Below, piece by piece: positions 7,383-16,250 of a stretch of 64,000 bases of DNA. Under the pieces are notes generated by a model. That model saw only the letters and a program-made list of their open reading frames with translations. It searched no databases and had not been told where the DNA came from. Position numbers and translations under genes: made by a program. The DNA comes from CAZMNY01 sp964635375 (GTDB lineage: Bacteria > Planctomycetota > Planctomycetia > Pirellulales > Pirellulaceae), in assembly GCA_964635375.1 (NCBI GenBank), contig CAZWOU010000003.1, positions 1 through 64,000 of the forward strand, given 5' to 3'. Positions within the stretch are counted from its first letter, which is position 1. Every line of letters starts with the position of its first letter.

Positions 7383-10277
7383 ATGCAGCTCCTCTGCTCG
7401 CACTGCGATAAACAAGTCGAATACTCGAGTGACCGCCCCAGGTTTTGCTCGCATTGCGGCGGCGCGTTGCATTCAACGATCGGGGCGGATGAGCCGACCT
7501 TGGACGTGACGCTCGACGCCACGCCGGGTTCGACACCGAATCGCCTGACTTCTGGCCCCATGGCGGAGTCGCGACCTAGCCCGAACACGGTTGGCGGCTA
7601 CCGACTTCATGGCGAGCTTGGGCGCGGCGGAATGGGGACGGTGTATGAAGCCGAGGAGGAGGAGACCGGCCGCCGGGTCGCGCTGAAACTGCTCGCACCA
7701 CAGGCCTCAACAACCGATGACGGGGTGGAGCGGTTTCTCCAAGAGGGCCGCTATGCCGCCTCGCTTTCGCATCCTCGATCGACGTTCGTGTACGCGGCGG
7801 GCGAGGATCAGGGCCGGCTGTTTATTGTGATGGAGTTGATGTCTGGAGGCACTCTGAAGGAACTGGTTGATGAATCTGGTCCCCTGCCGGTGTCGCAGGC
7901 CGTTGACTTCATTCTGGACGTCATCGACGGTCTTCAGTCTGCCCATTCGAAAGATCTGATTCACCGCGACCTGAAACCGAGCAACTGTTTTGTTGACAAG
8001 AGCGGGCGAGCCAAAGTGGGCGACTTTGGGCTCTCCAAGTCCCTTGTCGCCGACGCTGGACTGACTCGCACCGGCGCTTTCATGGGTACGCCCATGTTCG
8101 CCGCACCCGAACAGGTTAAGTCGCAAGCAGTCACAGTGCAGACAGATGTCTACGCGGTCGGCGCCACCCTCTATCATTTGCTGACCGGTCAGGGTCCTTA
8201 CGAGGGCGACGCGGCGAAGGTGATCGCCGCCATCGTTTCCGAATCGCCTCCGTCCATGCGGTCTCACCGTGCTGAAATCCCGATCGGGCTCGACCGCGCT
8301 GTCGCCTGGGCTATGGAGAAGGATGTTGTAAAACGCCCTGAGAACTTGGCTGATTTACGAGAAAGGCTCGAGCCATTCTCCGGTCGCGAAACCTCTTTCG
8401 TTGACCTCAGCCGTCGTCTGGCAGCGTTTTCTATCGATGGTTTTGTGGTGGCAATTCTCACAACAGTTTGCGTTCTCCCACTCGCAATCCCCGCGTCGTT
8501 TACGTTCAAAACGCCCACCGCGGACGACCCCGGCATGCTGCCGATCTTCCTCGCTTTCGCCAGCGCGGCGATCGGGATTGGCTACTTCGCGTTCGCTGAA
8601 TGGAAATGGGGAAAGGCGGTCGGCAAATACACGATGGGGTTGCGCGTCACCAACGTGGACGGCGCAGCGCCGAGGCTGATCCAGACAACGATCCGAGCCG
8701 CCATCCTTCCTGGCCTACAGATGTTCTTTGGGACTATCTTGCCGTTGCTGCTTAACGAAGCGTCGAAACTACCAGCCAACATTGAAGATCCCATCGCTCG
8801 TGCCGTGTGGACGCTACGAAGCCAGATTTATCCCATTATGGGCTGGGTAACTCTGTTGGCTTGCATGGTCACGATGCGGCGAGGAAACGGGCTCATGGGA
8901 ATTCACGAGATCCTCAGCCGGACTTGCGTGCGGCGAGACAAACGAGGAGCTAGCTCGCACTACAAAGCTGCGATTCGCGTCGCCTGCCTCGTTGACGACA
9001 TGCCAGTCACGATCGGTCCGTTCAAGATCCTGGGCGACCTGGGAAAGTGCGAAAACGGGCGGTTATGGCTCGCACGGGACGAAGGGCTCGAACGGACGGT
9101 ATGGATCGCCGTCTCGGCCGACTCGACGGGACCCTCTCCCCAAAGACGTAGCCTAGACCGCGCGACGCGACTGCGCTGGCTGCGAGGTGGAGAATTGGCC
9201 CATGGTGAGCTCAGGAATGACAGCTGCGACCCAAAGTCGGGCGATGACCACCCCGGAGTCATGCGTTGGGACGCCTACGAGGCGTTTGAGGGGGGGCCAT
9301 TTTCGACTTTCGAAAATCCGCTTGGGCTGTCTTGCCGCGTGCTGGCGCAAGTTGCAACGGAGTTGGGCGAGGCGGTCCGGGACGACACCATGCCCAAACC
9401 ACTCACCGCAGGCCAGATTTGGATCGACGCGAAGGGAACCGCAAAACTACTGGACTGGGTCGACCCACCGGTGGTCGACTCACAGGTGGTTCAGCCCCGT
9501 GAAGTTGAGACCGGCGAAGTCGAGACGCGTGAAGTCGAGGACCGCGAAGTTGAGACCGGCGAAGTTGAGACGCTGGCAACTGAGCCAACTCGGTCGATCG
9601 GCGATTCCGCAACGGCCGTTCGATATCTTGAACAGCTGGTCGAGCGCCAATGCCAGCGGCCGCTCGCTGCGGGCGAGATTCACGACTTGCGGCGGCAATT
9701 GTCCGAGAAACCTCGAGATGACGAAACGCTCCGCTGGGCCGCGAGCAAACTTCGTGAGATTGGTGAGAGCGACAGCCGCGGAATGACTTGGGATGAACGA
9801 TTCGGCTTGCTCGCGATATCGGCGACGCTCGAGTGGAGCGCCCTTCAGCTGACAGCCACCGCCAGTCTGATGGCCCTGTTCATCGTCTCCTCCATGTCAT
9901 CGCTACAACTGTCTCTGTCCATTCTACTCCTGCTTCTCGCAATACCGCTGCTTAGCGGCTACTTCTTCCCCGGCGGCGCCGTATTCGCTTTTGCGGGCGT
10001 GAGTCTTCGACGGCTCAACGGCGAGCCGGCTGGCCGAATCCGCTCGGTCGCTCGGACGCTGTTGGCCTGGGTGCCGGGCTGCTTAAGCTCGGCAGCCATG
10101 TCAGGCTGGTTAACATTCTATGTATTGGGAACCAAGGCAGACCCCATCGCAATAATCCTCCTGACCGTTTGGATCGCTTTCGGGTTACTTCACTTCCTCG
10201 GCGCCGCATACGCCATTCTCTCCCCCAAGCGTGGCATGCCCGATTACTTCACCGGAACCTACCTTTCACTACGGTAA
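7383..10277 (+). CDS. Ser/Thr protein kinase with zinc ribbon, two RDD membrane domains and an internal pseudokinase
   Basis: This 964-residue protein begins with a zinc ribbon (C5-x2-C8 and C22-x2-C25). A Hanks-type kinase domain follows at about 73-333. It shows the glycine loop GRGGMG (80-85), the ATP lysine K102, the catalytic loop HRDLKPSN with D196 and N201, and DFG at 214-216, so it should be active. An RDD membrane domain follows at about 342-515, with the hallmark GKAVGKYTMGLRV. Residues about 545-770 resemble a second kinase N-lobe (FKILGDLG, then LWLARD) but lack the HRD and DFG motifs. A weaker RDD-like membrane region closes the protein. A five-unit EVE/EVD repeat sits in the linker. 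It follows the sigma/anti-sigma pair by 117 bases. Confidence 0.9.
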   Translation: MQLLCSHCDKQVEYSSDRPRFCSHCGGALHSTIGADEPTLDVTLDATPGSTPNRLTSGPMAESRPSPNTVGGYRLHGELGRGGMGTVYEAEEEETGRRVALKLLAPQASTTDDGVERFLQEGRYAASLSHPRSTFVYAAGEDQGRLFIVMELMSGGTLKELVDESGPLPVSQAVDFILDVIDGLQSAHSKDLIHRDLKPSNCFVDKSGRAKVGDFGLSKSLVADAGLTRTGAFMGTPMFAAPEQVKSQAVTVQTDVYAVGATLYHLLTGQGPYEGDAAKVIAAIVSESPPSMRSHRAEIPIGLDRAVAWAMEKDVVKRPENLADLRERLEPFSGRETSFVDLSRRLAAFSIDGFVVAILTTVCVLPLAIPASFTFKTPTADDPGMLPIFLAFASAAIGIGYFAFAEWKWGKAVGKYTMGLRVTNVDGAAPRLIQTTIRAAILPGLQMFFGTILPLLLNEASKLPANIEDPIARAVWTLRSQIYPIMGWVTLLACMVTMRRGNGLMGIHEILSRTCVRRDKRGASSHYKAAIRVACLVDDMPVTIGPFKILGDLGKCENGRLWLARDEGLERTVWIAVSADSTGPSPQRRSLDRATRLRWLRGGELAHGELRNDSCDPKSGDDHPGVMRWDAYEAFEGGPFSTFENPLGLSCRVLAQVATELGEAVRDDTMPKPLTAGQIWIDAKGTAKLLDWVDPPVVDSQVVQPREVETGEVETREVEDREVETGEVETLATEPTRSIGDSATAVRYLEQLVERQCQRPLAAGEIHDLRRQLSEKPRDDETLRWAASKLREIGESDSRGMTWDERFGLLAISATLEWSALQLTATASLMALFIVSSMSSLQLSLSILLLLLAIPLLSGYFFPGGAVFAFAGVSLRRLNGEPAGRIRSVARTLLAWVPGCLSSAAMSGWLTFYVLGTKADPIAIILLTVWIAFGLLHFLGAAYAILSPKRGMPDYFTGTYLSLR
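9498..9572 (+). repeat. Five 15-bp tandem units inside the kinase gene
   Basis: Five contiguous 15-bp units encode REVET, GEVET, REVED, REVET, GEVET. They lie in the linker between the pseudokinase-like region and the last membrane region. The units differ only by a few bases, mostly in third positions, which suggests slippage expansion with selection to keep an acidic linker. Confidence 0.85.
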
Positions 10278-10367
10278 CGCTCGAATTATTCCCGGCTCCC
10301 TTCAGCCAATAAGGCAATCACGACCTATACTTCGCCCAGGGAATATACTCACGAAGGGGGCGGCTGC

Positions 10368-11249
10368 GTGCGATTCGAACAGCAAGTGAGAGCGAGGAGC
10401 CCCCGTCGCGGCGTGACGACGGTGGAATACGTCCTACTACTCACAGTGGTACTCGGCGGAGCTTTCCTTGGTACCTGTTACGTTGGCGAGGTTACTCGCA
10501 AACAGCTCAGCGTTGTAAGTCACCCTCGGGGGCGGGCAGCGGCGAGCCGTGAAATGAGTCGTGTCGAGAGTGCTTCGAGAGAGGCGTACAATCCCGTCGC
10601 GAGCGCCATGCCGACCTGGCAGTGGCTTGGCATCGCCGTAATCGTCGGCTTCAACCTGTTGCTCTGGTTCGCGCTGATTCGCCGTGCTCGTGAACCAGTC
10701 GAGGAGGAAGCCCCTGAAGACCGAACTGCCAGCAAGAACGCACTATTCCACAAGCGGCAAGACATCCTCAAGGTGATGTCGAACAACATGGACTGTCTGC
10801 TGAGCAATCAGTTTCGCGTGCGCCACGTCATGTCGCATCGGATTGCTTCCGTTGAGCCGGATTGTTCGCTGGCCGAGGCGAAGCAGAAAATGCGGGACCT
10901 GCGGATTCGCCATCTGCTCGTCTGCACCAGTGACGGGAAACTTGTTGGCCTAGTCAGCAATCGGGACATCGGAAGGCAGAGTGAATCGGTTAAGGACGTC
11001 ATGGCGACAGATCTCGTCACTACGACGTCCGACGCTGAACTTGTCCCAACCATCACCACCTTTCTCGTTCAGAACATCTCCTGCCTACCGGTGATCGAGG
11101 ACGGCCGTTGCTGTGGCGTCCTGACGACGACGGACGTGATGATGGCATTTCAATGTGCTTTGACGCTCGTGCAACAAGAACACGATGGATGCGGGAGACA
11201 CGACGAAGGCCAGACGGACAATCACGGGGCCGCAGTCGGTTCTATCTGA
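10368..11249 (+). CDS. CBS-pair protein with an N-terminal Flp-type prepilin signal
   Basis: The 293-residue protein starts with GTG at 10368. Its N-terminus is basic and reads RRG then VTTVEYVLLL. That matches a class III prepilin signal of the Flp/TadE type, with cleavage after G15 and Glu-Tyr at +5/+6. A second hydrophobic helix lies at about 83-104. After an acidic linker come two CBS motifs at about residues 150-270 (VRHVMSHRIASV, LVGLVSNRDIG, VKDVMATDLV, CGVLTTTDVM). CBS pairs bind adenosyl ligands and regulate attached modules. Here no catalytic module is attached, so it may act on a partner at the membrane. The gene ends 3 bp from the convergent HtrA gene. The combination of pilin signal and CBS is unusual. 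Confidence 0.8.
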   Translation: MRFEQQVRARSPRRGVTTVEYVLLLTVVLGGAFLGTCYVGEVTRKQLSVVSHPRGRAAASREMSRVESASREAYNPVASAMPTWQWLGIAVIVGFNLLLWFALIRRAREPVEEEAPEDRTASKNALFHKRQDILKVMSNNMDCLLSNQFRVRHVMSHRIASVEPDCSLAEAKQKMRDLRIRHLLVCTSDGKLVGLVSNRDIGRQSESVKDVMATDLVTTTSDAELVPTITTFLVQNISCLPVIEDGRCCGVLTTTDVMMAFQCALTLVQQEHDGCGRHDEGQTDNHGAAVGSI

Positions 11250-11252
11250 CGG

Positions 11253-12572
11253 CTATCGCAATTGCGAGCCGACATTCATGTGGCCAAACAGCGTTTCATC
11301 GCCTCGCAAGATAAAGAACTTGGCAGGCTGGGCGGCGAGGAACTCGTCGCTATCGAGAACATAAGCGATGTTTTCCATGGAGACGGTTTCCCACTTGTGG
11401 AGCCCGACAAGCACATCGCCACGGCGAATCCCCTGCCGATCCGATGGGCTTCGGCCTCGCACCGCCAACACTCGCAAGCCGCCGCTGTAGCGGACGCCAA
11501 GCTGGCTGAATTCCGACGAGGGGATCGGTCCCAATTGCAACCCCAGCACATCCCAAGTTCGCCGTTCGAGCAGCCGCGAATGGGACTTCCCTATGCTGCG
11601 AAGAGAGACCTTCACCGCCCGCAACTCATCTTTGCGTCGAACTTGAACGCCCACCTTGTCGCCCGCCTTGACGCCGATCAAACGCCGTTCCAAGTCCAAT
11701 CTCCTGCGGACGGGCTTGCCGTCGACGCTGACAATGATGTCGCCGATTGCGATCTCGGAGTTCTCGCCTTCTCGCACGCTGCGGACGACGAGTTTCGATT
11801 GGGCCTGGCCGGTGTTGACCGTCTCCGCAGTGATGCCGTGACTCGTTTGGGCAACGCGTTCGACGCTCATCAGTCGCGAAGCGACCTGCATTGCATCATC
11901 GACCGGAAGCGCGAAACCGATGCCCTGGGCGCCGACGCGAACGGCCACATTGATGCCGATCATTTCGCCATCGACGTTCAGAAGCGGCCCACCGGAATTG
12001 CCCGGGTTAATGCTCGCGCTCGTTTGGATGAGATTCTCATACTTCTGTGTATCGCTGATCTGAACGCTTCGGTTGATCGCGCTGACAATGCCTTCGGAAA
12101 CCGTGTGGGTGTAGCCATAAGCATTACCAATCGCAATCACCGGCTCGCCACGCAGCAGATCGTGCGACGTACCAACCGTAATCGTTCGAAGGGGACTGGT
12201 CACGTCTACTTTGATGACGGCCAAGTCGCTCGCCGGATCGTTGGCGATCAGGCGGCCGACCATGGTCGTTTCGTCATTGAGCGTGACTTGGATCCTGCCA
12301 ACTCCCTCAACCACGTGTGAATTGGTGAGGATGTAGCCACGCTCATCGATGACAACGCCAGTGCCCATGCCATTGACTTGGCGAAAACTGTCAGTCGAGA
12401 CCACTTGGTCGGAGGGGACTGTCTTTCGCCCGTGAATGTTAACCACGGACGGGCTAGCTTTCTCGAAGGCGGCAACCACCGCCGTGCGCCGCATGTTGGA
12501 CGCGACCGCCGCCGAGGGGACGAGAGTGGCGAGGAAGGCGGCTAGCAAGAACGTTCGACGAGGAAGACTCAT
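11253..12572 (-). CDS. HtrA/DegP-like periplasmic serine protease with PDZ domains
   Basis: The 439-residue protein starts at the ATG at 12570-12572, giving a clear signal peptide (MSLPRRTFLLAAFLATLV, cleavage near AVAS). The upstream in-frame start would bury this signal and is less likely. The trypsin-like domain shows the full catalytic triad: His86 in TNSHVV, Asp116 in ASDLAVIKV and Ser193 in GNSGGPL. Two PDZ-like modules follow, at about 245-325 and 330-430, the second weakly conserved. The family degrades or refolds damaged envelope proteins. It is convergent with the CBS gene and lies 353 bp downstream of tsaE. Confidence 0.93.
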   Translation of the reverse strand: MSLPRRTFLLAAFLATLVPSAAVASNMRRTAVVAAFEKASPSVVNIHGRKTVPSDQVVSTDSFRQVNGMGTGVVIDERGYILTNSHVVEGVGRIQVTLNDETTMVGRLIANDPASDLAVIKVDVTSPLRTITVGTSHDLLRGEPVIAIGNAYGYTHTVSEGIVSAINRSVQISDTQKYENLIQTSASINPGNSGGPLLNVDGEMIGINVAVRVGAQGIGFALPVDDAMQVASRLMSVERVAQTSHGITAETVNTGQAQSKLVVRSVREGENSEIAIGDIIVSVDGKPVRRRLDLERRLIGVKAGDKVGVQVRRKDELRAVKVSLRSIGKSHSRLLERRTWDVLGLQLGPIPSSEFSQLGVRYSGGLRVLAVRGRSPSDRQGIRRGDVLVGLHKWETVSMENIAYVLDSDEFLAAQPAKFFILRGDETLFGHMNVGSQLR

Positions 12573-12925
12573 GCGCAAAACTCTCTCACAGGGTTCTCTG
12601 AGCCGCAAATTCTGACTCGGTCCGCCGCTTGGCCCTCGCTGTCAAATCTGGTCTGGCGCCGGCAATTGACGCCAATGATCAAATTATGCAATTGGACAGC
12701 GGGGCCATCGACAGGTCGGTCCGTGAAACAGATCGGCCCGCCACGGCCTGAGTATTGAAGACGGCCTAACTGGGCGGCAAACTCGTTGCTGAACCCCCCA
12801 TTTCGCCAGCCGAAGACGCCAAACTGGGCAAGACAGCAAATCTGAACAGCCCCGTTCGCAACATGAGGGAAAAGCCACCTCTCACCAGGAATTCAGGGAC
12901 TATCTTCTGTGGAGGCCGGAGCTTA
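12573..12925. other. Intergenic region (353 bp) upstream of the HtrA gene
   Basis: The open frames here are short and lack domain character. The region presumably holds the HtrA promoter. A short A/T-rich stretch at about 12675-12695 (GATCAAATTATGCAATTGG) is the only promoter-like patch seen; I cannot assign a -35/-10 pair or a stress-sigma site with confidence. Confidence 0.4.
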
Positions 12926-13426
12926 CTAACTTTCGCCGTAGGCCAAAGCGATCTCAGCCAGGCACGGCGCAAGTTTCGGACAGGCAGCCCACATCCTAAT
13001 ACGCCGAGAACGCTCGGAAACAACCTCGATCTCGATCGTGATTTGACGCTGTGGAAGACAGGCCTGCACTCGCCCGGCCCATTCCACCAAGGTGATCGCC
13101 TGCGAATCAAACAGCTCATCCACTCCGAGCTCTAAGAACTCGTCGTCATCACGAATTCGGTAGGCGTCCAAATGGTGCACCATCCGCTCCCCGCAAACAT
13201 AGTGCTGGCAGAGCACAAACGTTGGACTCACCACGTCGGCTGCGTTTCCTCCCATGGCGCCAACAAGACCGCGAACGAGATGCGTCTTGCCAGCACCTAG
13301 CGTTCCCAACAACCCAATCGCAACGCCAGCGGGAAGGAACTGGGCAAGTGATCGCGCAAACCGATCCGTCTCTGATTCGCTCGCGCAGTGAAACTCGTAG
13401 ACCCGATCGGGCGCCGCGTTATTCAA
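12926..13426 (-). CDS. tsaE: tRNA threonylcarbamoyladenosine biosynthesis ATPase TsaE
   Basis: The protein belongs to the TsaE (YjeE) family, which drives the TsaB-TsaD complex that makes t6A37 on ANN-decoding tRNAs. The Walker A motif GTLGAGKT is near residue 40 of the trimmed protein. The family motif HHLDAYRI, with a downstream conserved Glu, and the VEW motif are present. I chose a TTG start at 13424-13426, which leaves 166 residues, close to the usual about 150, with a purine-rich AGGA upstream. The frame stays open to an upstream start at 13597, but those extra residues look non-coding. It is cytosolic. Its divergent neighbour is the esterase gene. Confidence 0.88.
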   Translation of the reverse strand: MNNAAPDRVYEFHCASESETDRFARSLAQFLPAGVAIGLLGTLGAGKTHLVRGLVGAMGGNAADVVSPTFVLCQHYVCGERMVHHLDAYRIRDDDEFLELGVDELFDSQAITLVEWAGRVQACLPQRQITIEIEVVSERSRRIRMWAACPKLAPCLAEIALAYGES

Positions 13427-13658
13427 GGGGCATCCTGCAAAGTCATAGTCAAGGAAGGAAGGGCAAAGTCGAGGAAGGGCAACCGGAGTTGGAAAAACGC
13501 GCCCACCGACGCCTATCGTCGCCGATCGAGGCATTCGACTCAACCCTTCGCCGCCAGACTGTACACTGGCGGTTCGCCGCCTGCTACATTGACTCAAATC
13601 GCCTCAACCGCTGACTTCCCCTTCACATCCCTTTGGATAGATCCACGAGCGAGAACCA

Positions 13659-14609
13659 GTGAACGCCACCCGCCATACCTTGAAACCTACTCGGCAGCGA
13701 ATGTCTGACGCCGCCATTCTTGCTTGCCTGATGCTCTCCCCTCTGACAACGAAGGTCGCCCAGGCCGAGGACTATCAACTCGGACCGGACTCGAAGCCCA
13801 AGGCGGGTGTTCCTGTTGGCGAAGTGACCAAGCACGTTTGGACCGAGAGCAAAGTGTTTCCCGGAACGGAGCGAGACTATTGGCTCTATGTTCCAGCCCA
13901 GTACGACGGTACAGAACCGGCCTGCGTGATGGTGTTTCAAGACGGCGGCGGCTACGTTTCCTTAAAGGGACACAGCCGAGTTCCCACGGTTTTCGACAAC
14001 CTGATTCATCAGGGCGAAATGCCAATCACCATTGGGATCTTCATTAACCCGGGCGTCGTCCCGCCCGCGCTGGCCGGCGCCAAAGGAAGGAGAAATCGCA
14101 GTTTTGAATACGATAGCCTCAGCGATCAATACGCCCGCTTTCTGCTCGACGAGATCATCCCCGCCGTCGCCCAGGAATACAAGCTCGTCGATAACCCGGA
14201 AGGTCGAGCCATCTGCGGTATAAGTTCTGGTGGCATTTGCGCGTTCACCGCTGCCTGGGAGCGGCCCGGTGCGTTTAGCAAAGTCATCAGCTATGTCGGC
14301 AGTTTTACGAACATCCGCGGTGGACACGTCTATCCCGCACTGATTCGCAAGACCGAGCGAAAACGGATCCGCGTGTTTCTACAGGACGGCGTCAACGATT
14401 TGGACAACCTGCACGGGAATTGGCCATTGTCCAATCGGCAAATGGCGGCCGCGTTGAAGTTCGCCGGGTACGACTACCGCTTTGAGATGGGCGATGGGGG
14501 GCACAACGGGCGGCATGGGGGCGCAATCCTGCCCGAAATGTTGCGGTGGACTTGGCGAGACTACCCGGGCGTGGCAAATCAAACGACGAAAAAGAAGGGA
14601 AACCAATGA
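13659..14609 (+). CDS. Secreted esterase of the enterochelin-esterase/feruloyl-esterase-like alpha/beta hydrolase family
   Basis: The 316-residue protein starts with GTG at 13659, giving a basic n-region and a hydrophobic core with cleavage near VAQA; an ATG at 13701 is a weaker alternative. The alpha/beta hydrolase nucleophile elbow is G-I-S-S-G at about 187-191, with Ser189 as nucleophile. The probable histidine is in the segment DGGHNGRHGG near the C-terminus. The strand MVFQDGGGY and the segment GRAICGISSGG match the Esterase_D family. The substrate is unknown; in planctomycetes such enzymes are often linked to carbohydrate esters, which is only an inference. It overlaps the next gene by four bases (ATGA), so the two are translationally coupled. 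Confidence 0.85.
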   Translation: MNATRHTLKPTRQRMSDAAILACLMLSPLTTKVAQAEDYQLGPDSKPKAGVPVGEVTKHVWTESKVFPGTERDYWLYVPAQYDGTEPACVMVFQDGGGYVSLKGHSRVPTVFDNLIHQGEMPITIGIFINPGVVPPALAGAKGRRNRSFEYDSLSDQYARFLLDEIIPAVAQEYKLVDNPEGRAICGISSGGICAFTAAWERPGAFSKVISYVGSFTNIRGGHVYPALIRKTERKRIRVFLQDGVNDLDNLHGNWPLSNRQMAAALKFAGYDYRFEMGDGGHNGRHGGAILPEMLRWTWRDYPGVANQTTKKKGNQ

Positions 14610-15520
14610 GAATCCCCTCAGCCTGCGCCTTGGCCCTCGCGCTCTTCGGCGCCATCGATTCACTAGCTCAGGACATGCCCTTGTCGCAGGTGTTGATTGA
14701 CGGAGAAGGGTGGCAAGTCATCTCAAACGGGCATGCGTTCACAGACGGCTGCGCCGCAGACGCCTACGGCAATTTCTACTTCAGCGACGTTGCCCAAGGC
14801 GACTCAATTCAACGCATCTCCATCGATGGAACGATCTCGACCTTCGTGCAAGACGCCCCCAAGATTAGCGCGATGCAGTTTGGGCCGGACGGAAGATTGT
14901 ACGCCTGCCAGGTGGGCAAGTTCGGCCGGATCGTCGCTTTCGAGCGAGATGGCTCGGCAACCGTCATCGCCGAGAACGTGAAACCGAACGATTTAGTTGT
15001 CACCCACCAAGGCGACATCTACTTCACCGAGACGCCAAAACAACAGGTGACCCATATTCCTCTCGGCGGAACACCGAAGTCAGCGGCGACCGGGATCGCC
15101 AAACCAAACGGGATCGCTCTGACTCCGGGGCAGGGGACCCTGGTCGTGTCGGACTACGGCGGGCGGCACGGTTGGGTGTGGCGAATCGAGAGCGACGGAA
15201 CTCTGGCCCATCAACAACCCTACATCACCTTGCGCACGCCGAGCTTGAAGGAGCCGAGTAAGGGCGACGGCACAACCACAGACTCTGCTGGGCGATTCTA
15301 CATCACGTCTGCCGTTGGCTTGCAGATGTTCGACCCAACAGGCCGCATGGGTGGCGTCATCGACTCGCCTCAACCCTCCAAACCTCTCGTCAGCGTCGCC
15401 TTCGCCGGCCCCGATCTGTCCTATCTGTATGTCGCCAATGGGGACAAGATCTACCGCCGAAAGACCAAGACGCGAGGCATCCTCTATTTCCAGAAGCGGA
15501 ACCAGCCAAGAACTCGCTAG
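14606..15520 (+). CDS. Secreted SMP-30/gluconolactonase-like beta-propeller protein
   Basis: The protein has 304 residues from the ATG at 14606, which overlaps the esterase stop as ATGA. A signal peptide covers about residues 1-21 (cleavage near SLAQ). Repeated six-bladed-propeller strands are visible, with the family signatures KPNDLVVT, GDIYFTE, KPNGIALT and TLVVSDYGG. SMP-30/LRE proteins are calcium-dependent lactonases that open sugar lactones. The coupled esterase suggests a two-step breakdown of an ester- or lactone-containing sugar outside the cytoplasm. This pathway is an inference. The gene is convergent with the zinc-ribbon gene at 15615. Confidence 0.85.
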   Translation: MRIPSACALALALFGAIDSLAQDMPLSQVLIDGEGWQVISNGHAFTDGCAADAYGNFYFSDVAQGDSIQRISIDGTISTFVQDAPKISAMQFGPDGRLYACQVGKFGRIVAFERDGSATVIAENVKPNDLVVTHQGDIYFTETPKQQVTHIPLGGTPKSAATGIAKPNGIALTPGQGTLVVSDYGGRHGWVWRIESDGTLAHQQPYITLRTPSLKEPSKGDGTTTDSAGRFYITSAVGLQMFDPTGRMGGVIDSPQPSKPLVSVAFAGPDLSYLYVANGDKIYRRKTKTRGILYFQKRNQPRTR

Positions 15521-15614
15521 TCTTCTTACAACCGCTGCAGGCAACTGGGCCGGCGTGAATCTGAGCCAACTCGGACTTGGTCGGCTTCCCGGCGATGAAT
15601 GGCGAGATGAATGT

Positions 15615-16130
15615 CTAGCTCAACTCGAACACGCGTTCGAGTTCTTTTTCCTCTAAGAACACGCCATGCCCGGTCGGACAGCGGTCTACGAGTAAGGACC
15701 CCGGATTGACGAACACAAACTCGATCATGCGGGCTTGGCAAATTGGGCAATCAAATCGCGAGGGACGATTGGCCAGATTGTCTGCGGGAATCTCTTTTGC
15801 CTGCCCCGAGAACGCCTGAAGCTCGCCCGCATCGAACCAGATTCCGCGACAAGACCTACAGCAATCAATCGCAACCGAGCACACGTTGACGACAACGAAC
15901 GGCCGGCGGCACTCAGGGCAGTCGCGAGACGACGTTGTTGGCGACTCCGCCGCCAGCTGGTTCTCGATTTCCAACAGCGTATTTCTTTCTTCCGCCGACA
16001 ACTCGGACTTCAGCGCCAACGTCAGCAGCTTGTGGCGATCAACTCCAGCCTTGCGGGCTCGCTCCTCATCTCGCCAACGACGCCTGGACACTGGGGAATT
16101 CGCCAGTGCTATGAAGGTCAGCCCATGCAT
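15615..16130 (-). CDS. Small protein with two TFIIB-like zinc ribbons
   Basis: The protein has 171 residues from the ATG at 16128-16130, chosen because a good ribosome site (GGAGAG) lies six bases upstream. The frame is open to 16202. Two zinc-ribbon modules are clear: CPEC ... CRSC followed by GIWFDAGEL, and CPIC ... CPTGHG followed by VFLEEKELE. In the second, one Cys of the last pair is replaced by a Thr-Gly-His arrangement. The family (zf-TFIIB) is widespread but without a firm function. The N-terminus is Arg-rich and helical. It lies about 120 bp downstream of thiL on the same strand and may be the last gene of the hslV-hslU-thiL run. Confidence 0.75.
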   Translation of the reverse strand: MHGLTFIALANSPVSRRRWRDEERARKAGVDRHKLLTLALKSELSAEERNTLLEIENQLAAESPTTSSRDCPECRRPFVVVNVCSVAIDCCRSCRGIWFDAGELQAFSGQAKEIPADNLANRPSRFDCPICQARMIEFVFVNPGSLLVDRCPTGHGVFLEEKELERVFELS

Positions 16131-16250
16131 GTTCAACTCTCCAAACTGGCTGAGCAATGCCGCGAACATGAATGCGGGGCGGCGCCCAAACTGGTCGGAC
16201 AACTCAAACGACTTCGGTGATCCGGTAGTGCAGTGACTTGCAAGCCCCGT

